Shown one piece after another: positions 1 through 6,786 of a stretch of 11,619 bases of DNA; the stretch's first letter is position 1, and each line of letters begins with the position of its first letter. The notes beneath the pieces are model-generated. The model saw nothing but the letters and a program-made list of their open reading frames with translations. It did not search any database and had not been told where the DNA came from. Origin of the DNA: Oscillospiraceae bacterium (lineage in GTDB: Bacteria > Bacillota > Clostridia > Oscillospirales > Acutalibacteraceae); the NCBI GenBank assembly GCA_902795765.1, contig CADBMQ010000048.1, positions 1 to 11,619 of the forward strand, given 5' to 3'. The position numbers and the translations under genes are program-made.

Positions 1-278
1 AAGCGAGTGTACGGTTTACAATCTGTAACTTTAATAAGTTGAAGAGCTTCGTGGTCATAGGTTGCGTGGAATTGAAGCGCACCAACGCCAGAATCTTTGC
101 TCAACATAAAGTCAACTGTGATTGTGTCGCCCACGTTTGCATCAGTATTGTCGATAACTGCGGTAAGGCTACCAACAGTTTGAAGTTCATCTGCCGAGAT
201 CACTGAGGTAGTAGCGAACATACCTGAGAGCATGGCAAGAATAAGAGCAAACGCAACAACGATTCTTGTTCTTTTCAT
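1..278 (-). CDS. Secreted cohesin-like domain protein (C-terminus beyond window)
   Basis: The first 92 residues are visible, reading from an ATG at 278 leftwards off the window edge; AGGAGG lies just upstream of the start. Residues 1-29 form a signal peptide: basic MKRTR, a hydrophobic core, and probable cleavage after ISA at 29. From about residue 38 the sequence follows the start of a cohesin fold: a beta strand (SLTAVID), then VGDTITVDFML, then GALQFHATYDHEAL followed by LIKVTD. Cohesins bind dockerins in cellulosomes and related complexes, and dockerin proteins occur at the other end of this window. It could be a small scaffoldin, a cell-surface anchor or a cohesin-like domain in another secreted protein; the rest of the gene is needed to tell. 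The secretion signal is clear. The cohesin call rests on pattern recognition of roughly 50 residues. Confidence 0.7.
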   Translation of the reverse strand, partial: MKRTRIVVAFALILAMLSGMFATTSVISADELQTVGSLTAVIDNTDANVGDTITVDFMLSKDSGVGALQFHATYDHEALQLIKVTDCKPYTR

Positions 279-335
279 TCTGAGTCCTCCTAAATAAATA
301 GAATTTTCGGGCGAAACTACCCTTTGTACTGTTTC

Positions 336-364
336 ATTATAAGTTAAAATTAAAAAAAAGTCAA
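336..364 (-). promoter_or_regulatory. Sigma-A-type promoter of the cohesin-like gene
   Basis: Read on the minus strand, TTGACT (359-364) is followed by a 17-base spacer and a perfect TATAAT (336-341). It lies about 58 bases upstream of the ATG at 278, leaving a leader of roughly 50 bases that ends in AGGAGG. This is close to the vegetative consensus, so the gene is probably well expressed in growing cells. Confidence 0.75.
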
Positions 365-385
365 GCGTTTTCGCCAAAAATAAAT

Positions 386-399
386 ATATTGTACAATAT
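386..399. promoter_or_regulatory. 14-bp perfect palindrome, possible operator
   Basis: ATATTGTACAATAT reads the same on both strands. It sits in the divergent gap between the cohesin-like gene and the germination operon, about 20 bases upstream of the -35 box at 359-364. A symmetric site there suits a dimeric regulator, but the region is very AT-rich and no regulator is encoded nearby. It is recorded as a candidate only. Confidence 0.3.
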
Positions 400-487
400 G
401 TCAAAACACACCTTTTTTGCCTTTTTTTGTTTATCATTTTTTACAAATCGTTAGTCAAAGTGCAAAAAATAATTTTTGATTTTTTGG

Positions 488-493
488 TATAAT
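488..493 (+). promoter_or_regulatory. Possible -10 element of the germination operon
   Basis: TATAAT lies about 62 bases upstream of the preferred TTG start at 555. No convincing vegetative -35 is seen at 16-18 bases. In Bacillus such operons are read in the forespore by sigma-G, and no good sigma-G promoter could be placed here either, so the assignment is weak. If it is used, transcription would begin near 500, which argues against the upstream TTG at 504 as the start codon. Confidence 0.25.
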
Positions 494-554
494 AACGAAA
501 AAATTGACAAAAATAACTATCAATAATGCTATTGTCAAAGGAAGTGCTATTTTT

Positions 555-2033
555 TTGAACAATGTAACCAATTCGTTTGGTATAACGGAATATAATGTAA
601 GTATTTGTAAAAATATAGATGATAATATTTCCATTTTTAAGGAAATTTTTAAGGATGACGATACCATTATAATGCGACCGTTTCGCAACAAGAAAACGGG
701 CATTCGATTTTTCGCAATTTCAGTTAATGGTATGGTGCAAAGTAACGAAGTTTATCAAAGTATAACCGCTCCGCTAATCACACTCGACTTCCCGACCGAG
801 TGTGACGACTTGCTCGACGTCATTTCACAAGAAATGGTATCGAACGGCGATGTCAAAACGAGAGAAAATATATCAGAAATTGTGTGCGATGTGCTTTACG
901 GCGACACGACTGTTTTTGTGGACGGGTGCGACAAGGCTCTCACTGTTGAAACAAAGGGTTTTGAACTTCGTTCGGTTTCCGAGCCAGACAGCGAACGAGG
1001 ACTTAAAGGCTCAAAAGAAGGGTTTACCGAGTCGATTATTGTGAACACTTCGCAAATTCGCAGACGGATTTTAACAAGCGATTTGAAATTTCACTTCTTT
1101 CGTGTTGGAACACGAACCAACACACTCGCTTGTGTTGCGTATATGGACTCGCTCGTTGACAAGCGAGTGCTAACCGAACTGCTACGACGAATAAGCCACA
1201 TCAAAACGGACGGCATTTTGGACACCAACTATATAATTGAACAGATTAAAGACAAGCGAATGTCTTCATTTAAAACGTGTGGCTCAACCGAAAAGCCCGA
1301 CGTTGCCGTTGCGAATTTGCTTGAAGGCAGAATTGCAATTATTGTTGACGGCACTCCTATGGTGTTGACTGCACCCTATTTGTTTATCGAAAATTTTCAG
1401 TCGCCTGACGACTACTATCTTAATTTTTGGTACGCATCAGTCGGTCGTATTTTGCGTATTTTATGTTTTTTTGTCAGCATTGCCTTGCCATCGGTCTATC
1501 TCGGACTTGTAACCTATCATAGCGAGATGTTGCCGACCGAGTTTATGACAACGATTGCCGAATCGACAAAAGATGTGCCGTTTCCGACATTTTTGGAATG
1601 TGTGTTTATGCTGTTTGTGTTCGAGGTGCTTCGTGAAACAGGCGTGCGTATGCCCGACCAAGTCGGTCAAGCACTCAGCATTGTCGGTGGTCTTGTTGTT
1701 GGGCAAGCGGCAGTTGATGCAAAAATCGTTTCTGCTCCTATGGTTATTGTTGTTGCATTTACAGGCATTGCAAGTTTGTGCGTGCCACGTTTAACGGGTG
1801 CTATGCTACTTATTAGGCTTGTCGCTCTCGTCTGCACGGCATTGCTCGGGTTCTATGGTTTGTTTATGTTTATGATTGGTGTGCTCGTTCATATTTTGGG
1901 CATTCGCTCGTTTGGTTACGAATATGTTCACCTGTCAATGAGGTTTCAATCGTTCAAAGACACATTTATCCGTGCGCCACATCAAAAGATGATAACTCGA
2001 CCACGATTTGCAAAGGACAGAATTCGCAAATGA
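555..2033 (+). CDS. gerKA: Spore germination receptor A subunit (GerA family)
   Basis: This is the A subunit of a nutrient germinant receptor, an integral protein of the spore inner membrane. The frame is open from TTG 504, but that codon has no ribosome-binding site. TTG 555 follows AAAGGAAG (537-544) with 10-base spacing and is preferred, giving 492 residues, normal for the family. Diagnostic blocks, numbered from 555: GSTEKPD near 243, LLEGRIAIIVDGTP near 255-268, SPDDYY near 283, RILRIL near 298, FEVLRETGVRMP near 356-367, and IVGGLVVGQAAV near 376-387. A soluble N-terminal half precedes about five or six hydrophobic segments and a basic C-terminal tail. The last codons overlap the next gene (ATGA), so translation is coupled. 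The family is clear; the K-type symbol is by analogy with clostridial receptors, and the germinant cannot be predicted. Confidence 0.92.
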   Translation: MNNVTNSFGITEYNVSICKNIDDNISIFKEIFKDDDTIIMRPFRNKKTGIRFFAISVNGMVQSNEVYQSITAPLITLDFPTECDDLLDVISQEMVSNGDVKTRENISEIVCDVLYGDTTVFVDGCDKALTVETKGFELRSVSEPDSERGLKGSKEGFTESIIVNTSQIRRRILTSDLKFHFFRVGTRTNTLACVAYMDSLVDKRVLTELLRRISHIKTDGILDTNYIIEQIKDKRMSSFKTCGSTEKPDVAVANLLEGRIAIIVDGTPMVLTAPYLFIENFQSPDDYYLNFWYASVGRILRILCFFVSIALPSVYLGLVTYHSEMLPTEFMTTIAESTKDVPFPTFLECVFMLFVFEVLRETGVRMPDQVGQALSIVGGLVVGQAAVDAKIVSAPMVIVVAFTGIASLCVPRLTGAMLLIRLVALVCTALLGFYGLFMFMIGVLVHILGIRSFGYEYVHLSMRFQSFKDTFIRAPHQKMITRPRFAKDRIRK

Positions 2034-2971
2034 AAAAACTATTCATTATAATAGGGTTAATTTTTGTTATTTTAAATTTCAGCGGCTGCTACGATTACAC
2101 CGAACTCAAAGACTACACTATTGTTATGGGAATCGGGTTTGATAAAGGAGAAAAATATCGGTATCGTGTTTCTGCCGAACTCGGTGGAATTTCGGGCAAC
2201 TCGGACGAGGTGCGTGAGAGCCAGACTTCCGTTGTCATTCATAGCGAAGCGAACAGTATTCCACAAGCGATTGCGAACTTGACCGACACGACAGGTGGCG
2301 AACTTTATTTTAAAAGTTGCGAAATTGCAGTTATAGGCAACGAATTGTGCCGTGATGGTTGCGATGACATTATCGAATATCTTCTTCAAAGCACCGACTT
2401 TCAAATGAAACTTTCACTTGCCGTGGCAAATGGAAAAGCAAGTGAGATTTTCGCAGTTAAACCGACTGTTGATAATGTGATTTCCATTGAACTTTTGAAA
2501 TCAATCAAGACTGCAAAACAAGAATTATCGTCATCACGAATTATATCGCCCTATCAGGCTTTTAATTTATCTGCGAGAAACGAACTTGTTCCGTTGCCGT
2601 TATTGACAGTCAAAGACGGAAAACCTGTGACTGTTAATGCAGGTGGACTCACTCTATTAAAAGACGGTAAAACTGCGAAAAAACTTTCGACAGAAGATTC
2701 AGTCTGCCTTAACTTTATTGACAACGAGATAGAACGAGCAATTATTGAATGTGGCAACTCCGGCTGCGAGATAACACGATGCTCGGTTGAGAAAGAAAAT
2801 GATGTTATTTTGATTAGTGCGACTGCTTTGCCACTTGACGAGAGTCTTTCGATTGACACCGCAGAAAATGAGATAAAAAAGCGTGTTGAACGGACACTAT
2901 CGACTCTGCACTCGCTCGGTCTAAATGAAAACACGAGAGTTCAAGTTTGCCTTAAAAAAGCGGATAAATAA
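2030..2971 (+). CDS. gerKC: Spore germination receptor C subunit, lipoprotein (GerAC family)
   Basis: This 313-residue lipoprotein is the C subunit of the receptor, expected on the outer face of the spore inner membrane. A hydrophobic leader ends in FSGC with Cys20 as the likely lipidated residue, followed by YDYTELKDYTIVMGIGFDK, the usual N-terminal signature of the family. AAGGA near 2010 is the ribosome-binding site and the ATG overlaps the gerA stop. Later blocks include GGELYFKSCEIAVIGNEL and GGLTLLKDGKTAKKLS, the latter opening the C-terminal domain. Family members often run to about 360-400 residues. This one ends soon after the helix with ERTLSTLHSLGLN and seems to lack the last part of the C-terminal domain. 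The reading frame looks intact, so it is a short version and not an obvious pseudogene. Confidence 0.9.
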   Translation: MKKLFIIIGLIFVILNFSGCYDYTELKDYTIVMGIGFDKGEKYRYRVSAELGGISGNSDEVRESQTSVVIHSEANSIPQAIANLTDTTGGELYFKSCEIAVIGNELCRDGCDDIIEYLLQSTDFQMKLSLAVANGKASEIFAVKPTVDNVISIELLKSIKTAKQELSSSRIISPYQAFNLSARNELVPLPLLTVKDGKPVTVNAGGLTLLKDGKTAKKLSTEDSVCLNFIDNEIERAIIECGNSGCEITRCSVEKENDVILISATALPLDESLSIDTAENEIKKRVERTLSTLHSLGLNENTRVQVCLKKADK

Positions 2972-2983
2972 GGGAGTTGCGAT

Positions 2984-3148
2984 ATGTTTCCGATACTGAT
3001 TTTATGCGTTATCTACACGCTGATTTTTTTGTTTGAATTTCGGCAGATGTCCGTTCGCACTCGTCGTAAAACTGCGATATTCTTCACACTTTCAGCATTT
3101 GCGGTCACTTTATTGATTTACGTCTTGATAACTGACACCGCTTTTTAA
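2984..3148 (+). CDS. 54-residue two-helix membrane protein in the germination operon (D-subunit-like)
   Basis: This small ORF fills the gap between the C and B subunit genes. AAGGGAG (2970-2976) overlaps the upstream stop codon, with seven bases to the ATG at 2984. The stop at 3146-3148 runs directly into the next ribosome-binding site. The product has a hydrophobic helix at about residues 2-18, a basic loop (RQMSVRTRRKT, about 20-30), a second helix at about 31-50, and a short acidic end. By the positive-inside rule the loop is cytoplasmic and both ends face outward. Some Bacillus receptor operons carry small two-helix D subunits that modulate germination; size, topology and position fit that role here. 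No sequence homology can be claimed from inspection, so function is inferred. The ribosome-binding site and tight packing make it a likely real gene. Confidence 0.75.
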   Translation: MFPILILCVIYTLIFLFEFRQMSVRTRRKTAIFFTLSAFAVTLLIYVLITDTAF

Positions 3149-3160
3149 GGAGTGAGATTT

Positions 3161-4207
3161 ATGAATTACAACCGACTGAATACAAGTCAGGCGACTGCGC
3201 TTTTGTGCGTGTTTTTATGTAGCAGTCTTGGTGATACAAACGGAATGCGCTCGGGCGGATTTGCGCCACTCGCACTTTTATGTGCAGGAGTTGGTGCGCT
3301 ACTTCCCGTCTGCGTTTTCTCGTTTGCACTCGGTAAAACTCGCTCGAAAAACATTTTCGACAGCGCAAAACAACTACTGCCGTATCCTATTTGGATAGTA
3401 TTTTCCGTTTTGCTGATTTTAAGTGCAGTCACTTATGCGTCGGTTTCGCTTTTGTCATTCACTAGCTTCATCGGTGTGACAACTCTGCCCGAAACACCAC
3501 CGATTATTATTGCGATTGCGGTTTGTGTTGTATCTGCGCTGATTGTCAAAAGCGGACTTAACACGGCAGGAAAATGCGGACAGATTTTTCTCGCTTTCAT
3601 TATAATAACAACTGCTTTGTCTGCGATATTAACACTTTCGACAGGCGAAATTTCGAGCTTTTACGACAATTTTAGGACAAATGACTTTATTAGAGATGGC
3701 GTTTTTGTTTTTTGCAGTTCTTTTTGCAAAACCACAATTTTTCTTGGTGCAGTTTCGTATATCAAGGGAAATCATCCGAAAAAAGTTGTGTGGCGATCAA
3801 CTTACGGTGCTCTACTCATAATTGGTGCGACTATGATTCGTGACCTTGCGACAATCGGCAGTAAAGTTTGCTCGTTTATCGACTATCCGTCATACTACGC
3901 TATGAGTGACATAAGTGTTTTCGATTTTCTGCAACGAATTGAGGTTATCAGCACGATAAATGCTTTGCTTTTTTGCATAATTGATATTACCGTCTGCATT
4001 TTCTGTGCGTGTATCGGGCTTTCAAGAGTTAGCAACACGACATCGGCTCGTGACTATGCTATGCCACTCGGACTTGTGATTGCAGGAATTACGGCGAGTG
4101 TTTCACGTTTTTCCGACTTCGGTTTTTATATCGTTTTCGCAATCGTCTCGGTCACACTTGCACTCGTTGTTGCAACTGTTGGAAAACTAAAAAACTCCAC
4201 TCATTAA
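3161..4207 (+). CDS. gerKB: Spore germination receptor B subunit (GerAB/GerB family)
   Basis: This 348-residue membrane protein has about ten hydrophobic segments. It is the transporter-like B subunit, related to the amino acid/polyamine permease superfamily and thought to bind the germinant. The ATG at 3161 is chosen because AAGGAG (3147-3152) lies eight bases upstream. A GTG at 3152 in the same frame would overlap that site. The N-terminus (NRLNTSQATALLC, then a Gly-rich stretch) matches the usual opening of the family, in which a permease-like first helix is followed by a small loop. The gene order A-C-small-B differs from the classical A-B-C order but keeps all subunits in one transcript. 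The stop codon lies in the loop of a terminator hairpin. Confidence 0.88.
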   Translation: MNYNRLNTSQATALLCVFLCSSLGDTNGMRSGGFAPLALLCAGVGALLPVCVFSFALGKTRSKNIFDSAKQLLPYPIWIVFSVLLILSAVTYASVSLLSFTSFIGVTTLPETPPIIIAIAVCVVSALIVKSGLNTAGKCGQIFLAFIIITTALSAILTLSTGEISSFYDNFRTNDFIRDGVFVFCSSFCKTTIFLGAVSYIKGNHPKKVVWRSTYGALLIIGATMIRDLATIGSKVCSFIDYPSYYAMSDISVFDFLQRIEVISTINALLFCIIDITVCIFCACIGLSRVSNTTSARDYAMPLGLVIAGITASVSRFSDFGFYIVFAIVSVTLALVVATVGKLKNSTH

Positions 4208-4220
4208 GAGTGGAGTTTTT
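4190..4220. terminator. Bidirectional terminator shared by convergent genes
   Basis: AAAAACTCCACTC (4190-4202) pairs with GAGTGGAGTTTTT (4208-4220) around the loop ATTAA. T-runs follow the stem on both strands, so it can end both the germination operon and the minus-strand pair. The five-base loop contains the TAA of the B subunit gene (4205-4207) on one strand and the TAA of the O-antigen ligase-like gene (4206 to 4204) on the other. Confidence 0.88.
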
Positions 4221-5742
4221 TATTACATTCTGCGTTCATTAGTCCTGCGACTGCGAGGAGAAAAGGAACTGTCATTACTATTGAAAGCGAGAACAGACTT
4301 TGCACAACATAGCCGATAAATGCGACTGTTAGTGGGATTAGGCAGAGGTTTTGACTCATCTTGCGACACGCACGGACAAATAATGTACCAAGCCAGCCGA
4401 GATATGCGATAAGTCCCATTGCACCGAACGAACAAGCGATTTGCAGCCACTCGTTATGAGCTGAGTCGACGACTAGCGGACTGTATGCTTTATAAGTTTC
4501 ACCCGCAATCTGCGAAAATGCTTGTTTAAATGCCCCTGCGCCCGTTCCCAAAATCGGGTGTTCAGCAAACACCATGAGCGAACACTTCCAAATCGCAACT
4601 CGATGAGTTCCCGAATATTCGTCTGCTTCGCCACGAAGAAGTTTTGCCACTTCACGCACAAGGTCGGGTGCAGTTTTATCAGTTGGTGCGAACTTCCAAA
4701 TCCATATTAGTACAGCAACCACGATTACTATCGTTACTGCATAGCCGACAATTAAGGTCGATTTGACGGGTAGGCTGCATCTTCCGTTCAACAAAAATCC
4801 GACTGCTACAAAAAATACTGCCAAAGCAACAAGCACAATCGAAGCCGTCGGAATGCTGAAAGTTAGGTCAAATCGCTTTTGCGACTCGTTCAAAGTGCGG
4901 TCGGTCATAAAAGATAATGCTATTCCAAAAAGCACCGAGCCAACTAAAACAAGTGTTTTAGGCAGACGATTTCGGCAGATAAGTATCGGCAACGCAAACG
5001 GCACTACCACCGCAAACGATAACATAGCGGCGCTTACATTTATTTCTGCAACCACATACACGCTCGTTACAACTGCCGTTAAAATTAACAATTTTTCTAA
5101 AATGTTCTGCTTGAACACAACGAAGCTCACACCTACAAGCGGTACTGCGACACAATAAAATGCCGCTAAAATATCAATGTTTCCTATCGTTGAGAAGAAT
5201 TTCAAAAAATAATTTTTATCATACATCGAGTCGCCCGGATAAAGTCCAAACACATTCACTCCGCAAAGCTGAATAAACGCAATTACATTCATTATAATAA
5301 GCACGGCAGACAACACTAAAATCAACAAGCGCTCGAAACTGCCGAATGCCGACACACCGAGAAAAACCACGGCATACAAAAGCATTAAAAGCATACCCTC
5401 GCTTCTGCCTTCACCGAGCCATGCGTTGTGGGTATCGTATTTGCACAAAACTGTGGATAATAGCTGAACCGCCACAAGTCCGACAAAAAACCAAGTTGTT
5501 ATCGACACATTTTTTATCCGTTCGCTAAAACGGACATTCGACTTATATGAACCCATATCCACAAGCCATAGTGATACCGCAAAAATCAAACCCGCTATTG
5601 TAAGCACGATGAAGTTTGTGTATTTCGTTTCCGACACATTGCCATATCCCATTATAGCAAGCGGAAAATACCCGAAAAGTGCGATCAGATATATACTGAC
5701 CGCACTTTTTATATCAATTTTGGTTTTGTTCTTCGTTTTCAT
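4204..5742 (-). CDS. O-antigen ligase/polymerase-like multipass membrane protein
   Basis: This 512-residue protein has about eleven or twelve hydrophobic segments and belongs by pattern to the Wzy/WaaL O-antigen ligase-like group. Those proteins join or polymerise lipid-linked glycans at the outer face of the membrane. Hallmarks are an early external loop with WLGEGRSEGM (residues 108-117), a large external loop at about 351-427 that includes GTHRVAIWKCSLMVFAEHP and GTGAGAF, and SAHNEWLQIA at 427-436 before the next helix. A Gram-positive has no O-antigen, so it probably acts on a capsule, exopolysaccharide or wall glycan. No other glycan genes are visible nearby. The ATG lies inside the end of the upstream gene (29-base overlap) with only a weak GGAG about 20 bases before it, suggesting translational coupling. 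Class is fairly sure; substrate is unknown. Confidence 0.8.
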   Translation of the reverse strand: MKTKNKTKIDIKSAVSIYLIALFGYFPLAIMGYGNVSETKYTNFIVLTIAGLIFAVSLWLVDMGSYKSNVRFSERIKNVSITTWFFVGLVAVQLLSTVLCKYDTHNAWLGEGRSEGMLLMLLYAVVFLGVSAFGSFERLLILVLSAVLIIMNVIAFIQLCGVNVFGLYPGDSMYDKNYFLKFFSTIGNIDILAAFYCVAVPLVGVSFVVFKQNILEKLLILTAVVTSVYVVAEINVSAAMLSFAVVVPFALPILICRNRLPKTLVLVGSVLFGIALSFMTDRTLNESQKRFDLTFSIPTASIVLVALAVFFVAVGFLLNGRCSLPVKSTLIVGYAVTIVIVVAVLIWIWKFAPTDKTAPDLVREVAKLLRGEADEYSGTHRVAIWKCSLMVFAEHPILGTGAGAFKQAFSQIAGETYKAYSPLVVDSAHNEWLQIACSFGAMGLIAYLGWLGTLFVRACRKMSQNLCLIPLTVAFIGYVVQSLFSLSIVMTVPFLLAVAGLMNAECNKKLHS

Positions 5743-6556
5743 CTTTCGTTTCTTCGCTCTCCGTTGTTTCCTGATGTTCTAAAATGTGTTGCTCTCTAAT
5801 CTTCTTCGCCAAATCTCTGCGCTTTTTGCTTTTGCGGAAAATTCCACGAATTGCCATGATAATTATTGCAACAATCACAAGGCACGATACAACTATTGCC
5901 ACAATCGTCAACGCTTGTGAAATCGAGTTGGATTTCAAACTTTCGTCAAGTCCCTGAATGTCTATTCTTGCAGTTCGCAAAATTGTTTCACTATTCTCAA
6001 TTTCCTCTTCGGTCGGGATAGTTTGAGGCATATAGACGGTTACATCAAAAAACTCGCCGTTGATTACCGTTACATACGAAAGATAACTGTAACCGCTCGT
6101 TGACGAGCCAACTCTTGCGAGAATACGGACATACTCCACTCCGTTTGCTGAAACAACATCGGGATTGCAAAGGAAAATATGGTCACTCTTCGCAAGGCCT
6201 TTTTGGTATTCTTGCGAAAACTCGTCTCTCATTTCCTGCGACACAGTCGAAAAATTGCCGATTGATTCAGACAAAGCGTCTTTTGTTACATAAACTGTAA
6301 TTTCTCCGTCTGTTTTGGAATTTACCGCATCAATTACCATTCCGTTATTTATTCGCTCGATAATTTTTGCATCAAAATTGTCTTCTTTATTAAGTTTGCT
6401 ATTGCAATCATAAACTACATAGTCATCGGGTATTTCAAGTTGTATTATGTATTTATCATCACGAAACTCACAGGTGTTCGTACCGCAAGAGCCGAAACAC
6501 ACACATATTGTTAGTGCCATCATCAAAAATACGACGGCTTTTTTCAGTTTCATCAT
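5714..6556 (-). CDS. Membrane-anchored extracytoplasmic protein of unknown function
   Basis: This 280-residue protein matches no family I recognise. Its N-terminus is basic and hydrophobic and ends in CFGSC, a weak lipobox with Cys24 as a possible lipidation site; it may instead be an ordinary signal peptide. An external region of about 190 residues follows, with alternating beta-like stretches (for example EYVRILARVG and FFDVTVYMP). A transmembrane helix lies at about 215-236, then a cytoplasmic tail that begins strongly basic (RKSKKRRDLAKK) and ends in a run of Glu, Gln, Asn and Thr. Its last 29 bases overlap the O-antigen ligase-like gene, so the two are co-transcribed and may work together. 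ATG 6556 is followed at once by a second ATG (6553), and either could be used. The ribosome-binding site is weak (GGAA). Confidence 0.8.
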   Translation of the reverse strand: MMKLKKAVVFLMMALTICVCFGSCGTNTCEFRDDKYIIQLEIPDDYVVYDCNSKLNKEDNFDAKIIERINNGMVIDAVNSKTDGEITVYVTKDALSESIGNFSTVSQEMRDEFSQEYQKGLAKSDHIFLCNPDVVSANGVEYVRILARVGSSTSGYSYLSYVTVINGEFFDVTVYMPQTIPTEEEIENSETILRTARIDIQGLDESLKSNSISQALTIVAIVVSCLVIVAIIIMAIRGIFRKSKKRRDLAKKIREQHILEHQETTESEETKDENEEQNQN

Positions 6557-6593
6557 AATTTATTCCGTTTCTTTTCGTCTTTAATATTATTTC

Positions 6594-6622
6594 ATTATAC
6601 CTTATTATATATAAAAAATCAA
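6594..6622 (-). promoter_or_regulatory. Sigma-A-type promoter of the minus-strand pair
   Basis: On the minus strand TTGATT (6617-6622) is followed by a 17-base spacer and TATAAT (6594-6599), about 38 bases before the ATG at 6556. Spacing and the -10 box match the vegetative consensus. It drives the unknown membrane protein and the O-antigen ligase-like gene. Confidence 0.7.
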
Positions 6623-6701
6623 CCGCTATATTATTTTTGCATAAAAATTGCTCAAAATATACATCAGTCGGTTATATTTATACATAAATTTCAAAAATAT
6701 T

Positions 6702-6715
6702 TGCATATTTTTTCA
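6702..6715 (+). promoter_or_regulatory. Possible ARG box (ArgR operator) upstream of argG
   Basis: TGCATATTTTTTCA differs at about two positions from the general ARG-box half-operator pattern (TNAATWWWWATTNA) and lies nine bases before the argG -35. A weaker second copy, TGCATAAAAATTGC, lies at 6638-6651. ArgR commonly represses arginine genes in Firmicutes through paired boxes. The area is so AT-rich that chance matches are likely. Confidence 0.3.
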
Positions 6716-6723
6716 AAAAAGAC

Positions 6724-6751
6724 TTGATTTTTTGCAAAATGTGTGTATAAT
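6724..6751 (+). promoter_or_regulatory. Sigma-A-type promoter of argGH
   Basis: TTGATT (6724-6729), a 16-base spacer and a perfect TATAAT (6746-6751) precede the argG start by about 35 bases. Transcription would begin near 6758, giving a short leader of about 30 bases. The leader consists largely of the ribosome-binding region GGAAGGGAAG (6769-6778), with no room for a riboswitch or attenuator. Confidence 0.75.
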
Positions 6752-6786
6752 TAGATTGTAAACAATTTGGAAGGGAAGTTTTTACA

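Noticed and set aside
504..509. TTGACA as a -35 promoter box
   Set aside because: No -10 element lies 16-18 bases downstream; the match seems to be chance in AT-rich sequence.
504..554. Upstream TTG at 504 as the start of the GerA-family gene
   Set aside because: No ribosome-binding site precedes it and a possible -10 box would put the transcript start only a few bases away; TTG 555 has AAAGGAAG at good spacing.
3152..3160. GTG at 3152 as the B subunit start
   Set aside because: It overlaps the AAGGAG ribosome-binding site that correctly serves ATG 3161.
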